Notes: generated by a model not told the origin, from the letters alone. A DNA stretch of 64,000 nucleotides from an uncultured Bacteroidales bacterium (GCA_902777835.1 CACYVC010000002.1:41049-105048), one strand, 5' to 3'. Positions 37,830-46,827 are shown, counted from the first letter of the stretch. A program made the numbers and translations.

Positions 37830-39377
37830 ATGAAATTATTAAAAATTGGTAGTGCGCACACTTGCGACATTGTTCTTAACAGTGAGTTTGTTAGCTCTCA
37901 TCATGCCGACTTGTTGGTTCTTGATGACGGCCAGTTGATTTTGGAAGATAAGGGCAGCACAAATGGTACTTTTGTTGGCAACAATAAAAAACGTATCAAT
38001 AGTGGTGTGGAAGTTCCTATTCGAAGAGGCGACCTCATTGTATTTGCCGATACAGAGTTGCCATGGAATCGAGTTCCTACCCTTGATAAAAATGAAAGTT
38101 ATAAATCGGTAATTAATATCGGTTCTCATTATCGCAACGAAGTTGTTCTTGATAGTAATGTTGCTAGCCGCTTTCATGCAGCAATCAAGGTTGACAATAA
38201 AGGACGTGCCTTTATTGTTGATAACAAGAGCACAAATGGCACTCAGGTGAATGGCGTGAAGATTCCCGCAGGAAAACCTGTTAGAATAAAGAGAGGTGAC
38301 AATGTAGTTTGTGGTGAAAGCGATATCTCTGAGTTAATTAAGCAGTATATACCCAATAGATTTGGTTGGATGAAGTGGACTGCTGCTGCACTTGCTGCCA
38401 TTGCGTTGTTGGTAGGAGGCTATTTCCTAGTAAAGAGTTTCATGACTCCACATGTAGAGCCAAAAGATATGACTCCAGCTGTTGCTTATGTGTTTGCTGC
38501 TTATCATTTTGAGATTAGTCTTGAGGATAGTCCAGTTTCTGTTCCTCTCGATTTCCGCTATCCTGCCGATCCCGCCGATAACTTAATTCTTCAAGCTACA
38601 GCTTTCTTCATTGATAGAAAAGGACACATGGCTACCAATCGCCACGTCGCTCTTCCTTGGAACGAAGAATATCGTACCGATTCTATTCATGATATTTTGA
38701 AACAGGAAGTTGAAAATTATTTGGTTGCACTTGTTCCCAAGCAAGTTAACAGTCGTAAAGATCTAGATGTTCTGCGACAGTCAGAATTTGGTAATGCTTT
38801 GATTGATGCTTCAAGGAACTTGAATGACCTCAATGCAAGCATTAGCCGCATCTACAAATCTAAGGTGGTTATCACTGGTAAGATGGACTTTATCGCTGTG
38901 GGATATCCTGGCAAGTATTTCTCTGATTTGGATGAGCTTCAAAGGTGCAATGTGATTTGTGAATCGGGAGATGTTGATAAAGATGTTGCAATCCTTCAGT
39001 TGAACAACAAGACAACTCCTGAAAGCATTCCTTACGTGTTTGAAGTTGAGAACTTCGATTTGGATAAGATTACCCCAATGGCAGAAGATTATTACACAAT
39101 TGGATATCCAAGTGGTCTGCAAAGAGCTATGGATTTGAAGACCAAGTCTCTGACTCCAAGTCTAACTACCTCAAAATGCAGCAAGGTGCCTAGCAAATTC
39201 ACATTCGAGATTCAGCATGGCTCAGTTGGTGGCGCAAGTGGATCGCCTGTATTCTATAATAATAGATTAGTGGGTATCATTTTAGGTTATTATTCAGGTG
39301 ATGGTGCTTCAACTATGGCTGTTCAGGCAAGGTATTTGAAAGAGCTATATATGAAAGAAGAATTGGATAAGCAATGA
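37830..39377 (+). CDS. Tandem-FHA membrane protein fused to a trypsin-like serine protease
   Basis: A 515-residue protein. FHA1 (about 1-75: IGSAHTCDIVL, SSHHA, STNGTFVG) and FHA2 (about 90-160: IGSHYRNEVVL, SRFHA, STNGTQVNG) both keep the binding residues. A membrane helix (about 183-204) is followed by a trypsin-like domain (about 225-515) with the triad His about 271 (TNRHVALPW), Asp about 385 (KDVAIL) and Ser about 471 (GASGSPVF). The FHA pair should be cytoplasmic and the protease periplasmic. I infer that phospho-Thr binding inside may switch proteolysis outside. The stop overlaps the next start by 4 bp. Confidence 0.92.
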   Translation: MKLLKIGSAHTCDIVLNSEFVSSHHADLLVLDDGQLILEDKGSTNGTFVGNNKKRINSGVEVPIRRGDLIVFADTELPWNRVPTLDKNESYKSVINIGSHYRNEVVLDSNVASRFHAAIKVDNKGRAFIVDNKSTNGTQVNGVKIPAGKPVRIKRGDNVVCGESDISELIKQYIPNRFGWMKWTAAALAAIALLVGGYFLVKSFMTPHVEPKDMTPAVAYVFAAYHFEISLEDSPVSVPLDFRYPADPADNLILQATAFFIDRKGHMATNRHVALPWNEEYRTDSIHDILKQEVENYLVALVPKQVNSRKDLDVLRQSEFGNALIDASRNLNDLNASISRIYKSKVVITGKMDFIAVGYPGKYFSDLDELQRCNVICESGDVDKDVAILQLNNKTTPESIPYVFEVENFDLDKITPMAEDYYTIGYPSGLQRAMDLKTKSLTPSLTTSKCSKVPSKFTFEIQHGSVGGASGSPVFYNNRLVGIILGYYSGDGASTMAVQARYLKELYMKEELDKQ

Positions 39378-40639
39378 AAAAAATACTTTTTATAAGTTTG
39401 CTGCTGATGGGAATTCATTTCCCATCAGTGGCAAGATATTATGAGACAATTCATCTTAAAAACGGTTTAAGTTATAGAGGCTTTATTAAGGAGCAGATTA
39501 TTGGTGATTCTATCTTTTTTCATTCAATGTTTGATGAGGAGTATATTCCTGCTAATCTTATTGAGAAAAAAGAAAAAGTTAACAGAAATGATTTTTCCCC
39601 TGAATGGAAACAGTGGCTTGAGCATAACGAATTTGAGAAGTTGGTATTGTTCAGGATTACTCCCAAGAAAAATGCTTCATTTGCACCTCGAGATCAAGTG
39701 CAGATTCTTAGTCTTAGGGATGGTCAATACTTAATTCGTTATATAGCCGATAGAGTGAATGAGTTCCCTTTGAAAGATATAAAAGCTATTGAGTATTCAA
39801 AGCCCGATGATTTAGATTGTAATTATCTCAAAGATGAGATTGTTCTCAAAGATAAATCTGTTGTAACTGGCAATATAGTTAGAATGGAGGTAGGCAAGCA
39901 TTACGATGTCTTGACTCGAGATGGAATTATTCAAGAGGTTAAAATTTCGGATGTTAAGTTGTTGAAAAAAATAAAAGCTAACAAACTATTGCCTATTGAT
40001 AAGCAGTCTCCTTTTTTAGACATCGTTGAGTGTAATACAGAAGACGAAATAGATAAAGGCTCAGAAACTAAAGGCATAATAACAGAAAAAGGGCCTGGAT
40101 ATATAAAGTTACATTCAGGGGAGAAATTCGAGAACAAAAAAATAAAGAAGTTAAAAAGAGAAGACAATAAAGATTATATTGTTGACTTGAGTTTCGCACC
40201 CTTCAAAGATGAGATATTGGTTTGGAAAGATAATAGGCAGGATAATATTTCTGTTGAGAATGTTGTCAATATATACAACAACTCAATACCTTATAATAAA
40301 GATAGTAAAAAGAATAGCTTCATGATTAATAAAAAACAGTTATCATTAGAGCTTAAAGGGAGTGAGATTGAAAATATTCTTAAAATTGATTTGAACAACA
40401 AGGTTCTTGAAGATAATGTTTTTTTGGTAGAAATGAATAATTCTAATGATGGAAATAAGGATCCTGACACCTATGTTATTCCCATTAGCAGCCACTTGCC
40501 ATCAATAGTTACTGGGAAGAGGGTTTTAATGGAAAACAGCATGAGAATTGAGTATAAAGTAAATCCATCAAAAAAATATCTTCTTGTTTACAAACAAAAC
40601 AAGAATGATTATAAACTTTATATGATTTCTGTAAAATAA
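39374..40639 (+). CDS. Secreted beta-rich protein, last gene of the operon; function unknown
   Basis: A 421-residue protein with a signal peptide (about 1-20). Two stretches share the pattern (hydrophobic)LK(N/D)...GxI...(I/V)xxxxI: IHLKNGLSYRGFIKEQ and IVLKDKSVVTGNIVRM, each followed by a strand and an I/V-K end, and a third diverged copy near residue 235 (TKGIITEKGPGYIKL). These suggest small repeated beta units. ATG overlaps the protease stop by 4 bp, so coupled synthesis with the FHA-protease is likely; it could be a substrate or inhibitor of it. A terminator follows at 40664. Confidence 0.65.
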   Translation: MKKILFISLLLMGIHFPSVARYYETIHLKNGLSYRGFIKEQIIGDSIFFHSMFDEEYIPANLIEKKEKVNRNDFSPEWKQWLEHNEFEKLVLFRITPKKNASFAPRDQVQILSLRDGQYLIRYIADRVNEFPLKDIKAIEYSKPDDLDCNYLKDEIVLKDKSVVTGNIVRMEVGKHYDVLTRDGIIQEVKISDVKLLKKIKANKLLPIDKQSPFLDIVECNTEDEIDKGSETKGIITEKGPGYIKLHSGEKFENKKIKKLKREDNKDYIVDLSFAPFKDEILVWKDNRQDNISVENVVNIYNNSIPYNKDSKKNSFMINKKQLSLELKGSEIENILKIDLNNKVLEDNVFLVEMNNSNDGNKDPDTYVIPISSHLPSIVTGKRVLMENSMRIEYKVNPSKKYLLVYKQNKNDYKLYMISVK

Positions 40640-40663
40640 ATCTTCAATACCCCTTTGTGGATT

Positions 40664-40708
40664 GTAACCATTCGATAAAGTGCCACATGTGGTTTACCGA
40701 ATGGCTAC
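40664..40708 (+). terminator. Terminator of the FHA/kinase operon
   Basis: GTAACCATTCG (40664-40674) and CGAATGGCTAC (40698-40708) pair with one A-C mismatch, a CCACATGTGG palindrome lies in the loop, and TCTTTTTAT follows. It starts 25 nt after the last stop codon. Confidence 0.75.
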
Positions 40709-41178
40709 TCTTTTTATGATGTTTTGCCAAAGGTGTGCGGTGTGTGCGACATTGTAAAATTCCACATAATATATATGTGCACTATTTATTTGGAGAACAT
40801 CATTATTGCCCATTATACTTAGGTTTATCTCTTCAGTTGAAGACTGCTCTCTATATACCCCCTAGTACCGACTACCGAAGTGAACGCAGCTAACAAAGGT
40901 AATCAGCAGAAGGGGAATAACAACAACCATCAAATAGTGGTTGAAGGCGACCCCCATGTGAACAGTCGGTATGTTGTTAAAGTGCTCCCATTGCTGTTTT
41001 CTAAAAAATTATTAGTGTCTGCTATAATACTTTTGCTATAAATAGCTGGTTGTCAGTATTTAAGTGCTGGATTTGCTAAGGTGGAGGTTTTTGTTTTTAT
41101 TTAAGGATTTGAATACTAGTGGTTTAAATGTATTTTTTGGCATTAGTATAAAAAATGTTATTTTTTTTCTCAAAAAAA
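40709..41178 (+). other. Gene-free stretch with a possible 53-residue small ORF
   Basis: No clear gene. The plus-strand frame 40880-41041 (GTG start) gives 53 residues: a polar Asn/Gln-rich front (NKGNQQKGNNNN), GDPHVNSRYVV, then a hydrophobic end resembling a membrane helix. It could be a small protein or the 3' remnant of a membrane gene. The rest is AT-rich without other signals. Confidence 0.3.
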
Positions 41179-41209
41179 TTGTTTGTTTAAAAATAATATT
41201 TTAACTTTG
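41179..41209 (+). promoter_or_regulatory. Promoter of the 100-residue-repeat gene
   Basis: TTG (41179-41181), a 20-nt spacer and TAACTTTG (41202-41209). The start codon is at 41435, so the leader is about 220 nt, long and AT-rich. Confidence 0.65.
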
Positions 41210-41434
41210 CAACGTGAATAATGATGAATGATGTTATAATAAATTGTAATTGACTTATTATGAATTATATTGTCATTATATTTTAATAAAGGCTTAATTA
41301 TTTTTCATCAGCAGCATAAACGTAAAACAAAAAAATAATAGTTTTAGTTGTTACTAAGTTGAATAAGATTTTTCTAATTCTAATAATATTAGAGATTATT
41401 AACTTTTCATTTATTAACTAAATTTCACACAATT

Positions 41435-43516
41435 ATGAAGAAATTCTTACTTTTGGCAGCATTGATGCTTGCTTTCACAGTAAGTGCGCAAGAAGTTACT
41501 GAGCACACTTATGCTGTTGCAGGTACACCCGCTGCTTTGTTTGGAATGGAGAACGATTGGGATGAGATCGCTGCTCCTGAGATGACTCTTAATGAGGAGA
41601 CTGGCCTCTATGAGTGGACAAGCGAGAAGACTGAACTTGGCGCTTGCACCGTAGAGTTCAAGGTGGTTAAAGATCACGTTTGGCACGTTGCTTATCCACC
41701 TGAGAATTATGTGATTCCCGCTGACAAAGCAGGAACTTACAGTCTTTATGTAACTTATAACCCCGAGACTAACGAGGTTACAGGTGAATTGACTCAACAT
41801 CACACTTATGCTGTTGCTGGTACTCCAGCCGTTCTGTATGGTGTGGAGAACGATTGGGATCAGATTAACGCTCCTGAGATGACTTATAACGAGGAGACTG
41901 GTCTCTATGAGTGGACAAGCGAAGAGACTAAGCTTGGTGCTGGCCTTGTAGCATTCAAGGTTGTTCAAGACCACGCTTGGTATGTAGCTTACCCACCAGA
42001 AGATTTCGAAATTACTGCTGAAACAGCTGGTTACTACATTCTTTATGTAACTTACAACGAAGAGACCAACGAGGTTACTGGTGAGCTCATCAAGCAAGAT
42101 CACACTTACGCTGTAACAGGTACACCTGCTGCTCTGTTTGGCATCGAGAACGAGTGGGATCCCGAAGCTGCTCCTGAGATGGTTCTCAACGAGGAGACTG
42201 GCCTCTATGAGTGGGTAAGTGCTGAGACTAAGCTTGCTGCTGGCAACATTGAGTTCAAGGTTGTTAGAGACCACAACTGGGATGTTAGCTATCCAGAGGA
42301 GAACTACGTATTGCCAGTAGAGGAACTTGGCTGCTACGTAATGACTGTTACTTACAACTTCGAGACCGATGAGGTTAACGCTTATCTGACTCAGATCTTC
42401 CACAACTATGCTGTAACAGGTACACCTGCTGCTTTGTTTGGCATCGAGAACGAGTGGGATCCCGAAGCTGCTCCTGAGATGACTTATAACGAGGAGACTG
42501 GTCTCTATGAGTGGGTTAGTGCTGAGAACAAACTTGCTGCTGGCAACATTGAGTTCAAGGTTGTTAGAGACCACAACTGGGAAGTTAGCTATCCAGAAGA
42601 GAACTACGTATTACCAGTTGAGGAAGCTGGCTTCTACGTAATGACTGTTACTTACAACTTCGAGACTGACGAGGTTAACGCTTATCTGACTCAGATCTTC
42701 CACAACTATGCTGTAACTGGTACTCCTGCTGCTCTGTTTGGCATTGAGACCGAGTGGGATCCCGAAGCTGCTCCTGAGATGGTTCTCAACGAGGAGACTG
42801 GCCTCTATGAGTGGACAAGCGAGGTTAGCAAGCTTGCTGCTGGCAACATTGAGTTCAAGGTTGTTAGAGACCACAACTGGGAAGTTAGCTATCCAGAAGA
42901 GAACTATGTATTACCCGTTGATCACGCAGGTGCTTATACTCTCTTTGTAACTTACAACGAGGAGACCAATGAGGTTAACGCTATTCTCACTGCTAAGGTT
43001 TACATGATTGGTGAGGTTAACGGCAACGTATGGGCAACCAACGTAGGTGTTGATATGACAACTGAGGATGGTGTTATTTACACTTCTGACGTACAACTCC
43101 GCCGTCCTGCAGCTAAGGTAAATGAGGTTCCTGGCAACAAGTACTGCTACTTCAGCTTCGCATATCAATTGATGGATGAGGCCGAAGATTGGGATGGCCT
43201 TGCACCTTATCGCTTCGGCGCAATTGGTGGCGGCGACTTCCGCTGGTACAAGATGTGGAATGGCGTTCCTCTGGAAATTCTGACTGATCAGGATCCTCAG
43301 GCAATTGAGGTTGAGGAAGGTGATTACACTGTTACTGTTGACCTGGCTAACATGACTCTGACTATTGAAGGCGAGAGCCTCACTGGCATCGAGAACATCA
43401 ATAGCGATTCTAATGTTGACAATGTATGGTACAACATCGCTGGCCAGAAGTTCAATGGCAAACCCAGTGTTCCTGGCATCTACATCAACAACGGCAAGAA
43501 GGTTATCATCAAATAA
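41435..43516 (+). CDS. Secreted protein with five 100-residue carbohydrate-binding-like repeats and a sorting domain
   Basis: A 693-residue protein with a signal peptide (1-18). Five repeats start at residues 24, 123, 223, 323 and 423, each with AVxGTPAALFGxExxWD, APEM, NEETGLYEW and FKVVxDHxWxVxYP. The core resembles starch-binding X25/SusE-like domains in which xFKVxxxxxWxxxY is typical; this is recognition by eye. A further beta domain (about 525-650) and an end of sorting-domain type (VWYNIAGQKFNGKP...GIYINNGKKVIIK) follow. Probably surface-located and glycan-binding. It has its own promoter and terminator. Confidence 0.78.
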   Translation: MKKFLLLAALMLAFTVSAQEVTEHTYAVAGTPAALFGMENDWDEIAAPEMTLNEETGLYEWTSEKTELGACTVEFKVVKDHVWHVAYPPENYVIPADKAGTYSLYVTYNPETNEVTGELTQHHTYAVAGTPAVLYGVENDWDQINAPEMTYNEETGLYEWTSEETKLGAGLVAFKVVQDHAWYVAYPPEDFEITAETAGYYILYVTYNEETNEVTGELIKQDHTYAVTGTPAALFGIENEWDPEAAPEMVLNEETGLYEWVSAETKLAAGNIEFKVVRDHNWDVSYPEENYVLPVEELGCYVMTVTYNFETDEVNAYLTQIFHNYAVTGTPAALFGIENEWDPEAAPEMTYNEETGLYEWVSAENKLAAGNIEFKVVRDHNWEVSYPEENYVLPVEEAGFYVMTVTYNFETDEVNAYLTQIFHNYAVTGTPAALFGIETEWDPEAAPEMVLNEETGLYEWTSEVSKLAAGNIEFKVVRDHNWEVSYPEENYVLPVDHAGAYTLFVTYNEETNEVNAILTAKVYMIGEVNGNVWATNVGVDMTTEDGVIYTSDVQLRRPAAKVNEVPGNKYCYFSFAYQLMDEAEDWDGLAPYRFGAIGGGDFRWYKMWNGVPLEILTDQDPQAIEVEEGDYTVTVDLANMTLTIEGESLTGIENINSDSNVDNVWYNIAGQKFNGKPSVPGIYINNGKKVIIK
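41504..42999 (+). repeat. Tandem array of five 300-bp coding repeats
   Basis: Units start at 41504, 41801, 42101, 42401 and 42701: the first is 297 bp and the rest exactly 300 bp. Copies 3-5 are nearly identical in DNA over long stretches, which points to recent duplication or gene conversion. Confidence 0.9.
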
Positions 43517-43536
43517 TCAAAAAGCCGAAACTAAAC

Positions 43537-43568
43537 AAAAAGTGGACTCATTTCCGAGTCCACTTTTT
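43537..43568 (+). terminator. Terminator of the 100-residue-repeat gene
   Basis: A perfect 13-bp stem AAAAAGTGGACTC / GAGTCCACTTTTT (43537-43549, 43556-43568) with a 6-nt loop, 20 nt after the stop codon. Confidence 0.92.
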
Positions 43569-43673
43569 GTGTGTTTTAGGCATCTGAATCATAAAATCTC
43601 CCCCTTGACTTTACAGATTTTGAAAATAATATTGAGAAATAATACCATACTCGGCCCAAAAAACTGTATTTAA

Positions 43674-43704
43674 TTGACTAGAATTAGTGTTCTTTATATA
43701 TTTG
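43674..43704 (+). promoter_or_regulatory. Promoter of the lipocalin-like lipoprotein gene
   Basis: TTG (43674-43676), a 20-nt spacer and TATATTTG (43697-43704), a full consensus match; ATG is at 43781. Confidence 0.65.
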
Positions 43705-43780
43705 CAGTCAAATAAAGCAAGCCCCCCCTAATACAGCGATAAACAATCTATATATTTTTAATCAATAAACAAAAATCATT

Positions 43781-44242
43781 ATGAAAAAGTATTTTTATTT
43801 ATATGTAGCCATGATTCTGGCTGTAATGAGTTTGACATTATCATCATGCGGTGATGATAATGATGAACCAGGAGGAAATACCGACAGCATCATTGGCACT
43901 TGGTCATGTGATGAGTCGCAAAATGTGTATAATGATGTTCTTTCTGACATGTGGAAAGAACTCTACCATTATATTCAGTTTAGAAAAGATGGAACTTGCA
44001 TAGCGGTTGACTACGCAATTTATACTGATGAATGGGCCGACTATTTTGGCAAAAATGAAGATATTAGGGTGAATAAGGGATCTTATGCCATTAATGGTAA
44101 CCAATTATTAATTTCTGACGATGACGGCAATACTCAAGTCACATTCAAAATTAATGGAAATAAGATGGTTCTAACCTCTTCGCTAGTTGTCGAACATTAT
44201 ACACGAGTCTCAGATTCTGTCATCGAGAGATTTTTGCATTGA
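43781..44242 (+). CDS. Lipocalin-like lipoprotein
   Basis: A 153-residue protein. A signal peptide with the lipobox LSSC (Cys about 23) is followed by an Asp/Glu-rich linker (GDDNDEPGG). The rest, starting IIGTWSCDES and going through IQFRKDGTCIAVDY and GSYAINGNQLLISDDDG, is the strand pattern of small lipocalin-like domains common in Bacteroidales lipoproteins. It stands alone between its own promoter and a terminator. Ligand unknown. Confidence 0.8.
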   Translation: MKKYFYLYVAMILAVMSLTLSSCGDDNDEPGGNTDSIIGTWSCDESQNVYNDVLSDMWKELYHYIQFRKDGTCIAVDYAIYTDEWADYFGKNEDIRVNKGSYAINGNQLLISDDDGNTQVTFKINGNKMVLTSSLVVEHYTRVSDSVIERFLH

Positions 44243-44258
44243 GTAATGCATATCAATT

Positions 44259-44296
44259 ATCATCAGCTTCACTATAGTATTAGTGTAGCTGATGAT
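44259..44296 (+). terminator. Terminator after the lipocalin-like gene
   Basis: Arms 44259-44274 and 44281-44296 pair over 16 bp with one T-T mismatch, followed by a T-run (TTTTTG). Confidence 0.85.
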
Positions 44297-44435
44297 TTTT
44301 TGTGACATAAAAGAATGCATCTTAACATAGGGCCTTTTTGCTTTTTCCAGTATATCGCCTTTTTGTGTTTATCAACATGGCTCAAACGTCAAGCGTCAGC
44401 AGGGTTAAATAGATGCAAATGTATATCGGAGAAAA

Positions 44436-45182
44436 TTAGCACAGCCTCTTGTGCTTCCAGTAGAAGTAGATAAGGGCCTTGATGTGCATGCGACCTAGTT
44501 TGGAGAATGGGCGTTTCTTTGTTGAACGGCGGTAGTCGTGGATGATTGTGTGGTTGTTGAGGCAGTGAATGCTCCAGCCAGCGCGTTTGATGCGCATGCA
44601 CCAGTCGGCATCTTCGGGACCGTAGAAGATGTGCTCGTCGAGCAACCCCACTCTGTCAACAACTTCGTGGCCAAACATCTGGCAAGCCCCTATTACATAT
44701 AGCGGCTCGATGATGCCTTCCTCGTTAGGTTCATATTTCGTTTTGTTTTCAATTCCCAGCACGTTGCGCAGCTTTATCATTAGCCCAGGGTAGGGTTTGC
44801 AACTGTCTTGTGCTATGCCCTCCTTGTCAATGAGTCGGCAAGAGCAAAGTCCCACTTCGGGATGTCTGTCGAGATGCTCAATCATGGCGTTGATGGCAGA
44901 TGTTGTTGCCTCGGTATCGTTGTCGAGCAGTAGCAGTTTGTCGCCTTTTGCGACCTTGATTCCTTGGTTGCGCGCTGCCGCCACGCCACGGTTCTCGCTG
45001 TTGACGATGAGTTGCAGTTGTGGATATTTCTCACGTAGGAAGTCGAGCGTTCCGTCGGTGGAATGATTGTCGATGATAATCACCTCGCATGACGAGTCGT
45101 TGATAAAGTCATGCAATGATGCCAAACAACGGGTCATGAAGCCTAACCCGTTGTAAGTGATGATTATGATTGACAAACGCAT
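44436..45182 (-). CDS. GT2-family glycosyltransferase
   Basis: A 248-residue protein from ATG 45182. The GT-A fold motifs are clear: SIIIITYNG, IIIDNHSTDGT, NRGVAAARNQG and the metal-binding LLLDNDTEA. Residues about 185-215 (FYGPEDADWCMR) are typical of rhamnosyltransferase-like GT2 enzymes that add sugars to lipopolysaccharide or capsule. No membrane segment. It is downstream of the radical SAM gene on the same strand, with word-like repeats (TTATAAGTGTTAAGTGC) in the gap. Donor and acceptor unknown. Confidence 0.88.
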   Translation of the reverse strand: MRLSIIIITYNGLGFMTRCLASLHDFINDSSCEVIIIDNHSTDGTLDFLREKYPQLQLIVNSENRGVAAARNQGIKVAKGDKLLLLDNDTEATTSAINAMIEHLDRHPEVGLCSCRLIDKEGIAQDSCKPYPGLMIKLRNVLGIENKTKYEPNEEGIIEPLYVIGACQMFGHEVVDRVGLLDEHIFYGPEDADWCMRIKRAGWSIHCLNNHTIIHDYRRSTKKRPFSKLGRMHIKALIYFYWKHKRLC

Positions 45183-45278
45183 CAATAAAAGTGTTATGTT
45201 ATAAGTGTTAAGTGCTAAGTGTGCGCCTGTGGCGCTAATGATTTAAAGATCAACCCAATGACCTCTAAATTAAACCTA

Positions 45279-46718
45279 TTAACCAAAGAGTTTGATTTTC
45301 AGTGCTCTTGCTGCGTGGGTAAATTCGCTCCAGCTTGAGAAACGCTTTGTCTGCTTGCTGATGAAATCCCACGAGAGGAAGTAGCTGAGGTTATTCTTGA
45401 AGAGTATTCTCTCCATCTCTTTAGAAGAGATATTCGGTAGGTTGAGGATTGACTCGCGTTGCACGTCGGTGGGCACATAATCGCCAGTAGAGAGCCAGTT
45501 GTTTTCCTTGCATAGCTTGTAGAACTCAGTGCCGGGGAATGGTGAGACGATGTTGAACATCACCTGATCAACCTTAAGTTTCTTGGCTTCTTTCAAGGTG
45601 TGTTTCAGTGTCTCTTTGGTCTCGAGCGGGCTGCTTCCGATCAGCACATTGAGCTTCACGGGCACGTTATACTTCTTGAGCAGACCAATGGCCTCGTAGA
45701 TTTGCTCAGTTGTGATTCCCTTGCGCACATACTTGAGAATTTCGTCGTTAAATGACTCTACGCCCAGGTCCACATAGCAGCATCCGCTCTCTCCAAGCAT
45801 CTTGGCGATGGGCTCAGTGATGGCATCAACGCGTGCTTGGCATCCCCACAGCATGTTGTATTTCTTCATTATGTCGCAAAGCTGGCGAGTGCGCTCTTCA
45901 TTCCAGATGAAGTTGTCGTCCATGAAACCAATGGCCTGATAGCCTTGCTCATGGAGCATCTTCATCTCTTGTTCTACACTCTCGGGCGAGCGGTAGGAGA
46001 TTGGGGGCTTGTGGCCGTTGAAACGCTTATTCTCAATTTCACGGGCGAAGGTGAGCGAACTTGGCACGCAGTAGATGCAGTGGTATGGGCAGTTGCGCGA
46101 GGTAAAGGCTGTAGTGTAGCCTTTGTGCTTGATTTTGGGGTTATAGTAACGCCTGTTGGCTATGAAATGTCGTGCCGGCAGGGGCAGGGTGTCGAGGTCC
46201 TTTACAAGTGGACGGAAACCGTTGTTGACGATTCGTCCCATGCTTACCCAAGAGATTCCCAGGATGTTGTAGAATGACTTGCCTTCGTCAATAGCGTGCA
46301 GAAGTTCAACGATAGTCGCCTCGGGTTCACCTCTTACGATAATAATACGGTCGTTAACGAGACATTTCTCAATGAAATAGGACGGTCCAGGTCCCATGAG
46401 GATGACGCGTGCCTCAGGACGGTATCTCTGCAGAATCTCAATGGCTTTGATATCGCTTTCGATAGAAAGGTTCACCGTCCAGATGCAATAAATGTCGCTA
46501 TTGTCGTTTCTCAGGAACTGCCTGTAGTCCTGTTCATTTTTCTTGTAGAAGACGAAGTCTTGGTAATCTACTTCGCCCAGTTTCTCATTCTCAACAACAC
46601 CTATTACCGTGAGTTCATATATGTTAGGAGCCAAGTACACCACCCTTGTGCATCCCGCCGAGCGCTCTGCGGGGCGGTTGCCGTCAAGGACTGGAGGTAC
46701 TAAGAACGTTATCTTCAT
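45279..46718 (-). CDS. B12-binding-type radical SAM protein
   Basis: A 479-residue protein. The N-terminal part (about 1-150) has the Rossmann-like shape of a cobalamin-binding domain (VILMGPGPSYF, RGEPEATI) but I see no clear DxHxxG, so B12 binding is uncertain. The radical SAM core (about 190-400) carries CPYHCIYC, then GFMDDNFIW, LGVESFNDEIL and a C-terminal extension. The layout fits the BchE/HpnJ/P-methylase-like group. It may modify a lipid or glycan made with the neighbouring glycosyltransferase, but the substrate cannot be read from the sequence. Confidence 0.82.
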   Translation of the reverse strand: MKITFLVPPVLDGNRPAERSAGCTRVVYLAPNIYELTVIGVVENEKLGEVDYQDFVFYKKNEQDYRQFLRNDNSDIYCIWTVNLSIESDIKAIEILQRYRPEARVILMGPGPSYFIEKCLVNDRIIIVRGEPEATIVELLHAIDEGKSFYNILGISWVSMGRIVNNGFRPLVKDLDTLPLPARHFIANRRYYNPKIKHKGYTTAFTSRNCPYHCIYCVPSSLTFAREIENKRFNGHKPPISYRSPESVEQEMKMLHEQGYQAIGFMDDNFIWNEERTRQLCDIMKKYNMLWGCQARVDAITEPIAKMLGESGCCYVDLGVESFNDEILKYVRKGITTEQIYEAIGLLKKYNVPVKLNVLIGSSPLETKETLKHTLKEAKKLKVDQVMFNIVSPFPGTEFYKLCKENNWLSTGDYVPTDVQRESILNLPNISSKEMERILFKNNLSYFLSWDFISKQTKRFSSWSEFTHAARALKIKLFG

Positions 46719-46827
46719 ATATAGGATGACTGATTAGTATATATTAGAACGAGAAAAAAGGCTTTTTGGTACGTCGTTGTTGAAAACTTTTTTAATAATT
46801 TTTTAGGAATTTGCTGAGCGTCCATTT

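Noticed and set aside
21038-40639. A type VI secretion locus
   Set aside because: Only the phosphorylation-pathway-like parts are present; no TssB/C, Hcp, VgrG, ClpV or membrane-complex gene is visible.
41447-42574. 375-residue minus-strand open frame across the 300-bp repeats
   Set aside because: Shadow frame caused by a repeat length divisible by three; the plus-strand protein has a signal peptide, promoter and terminator.
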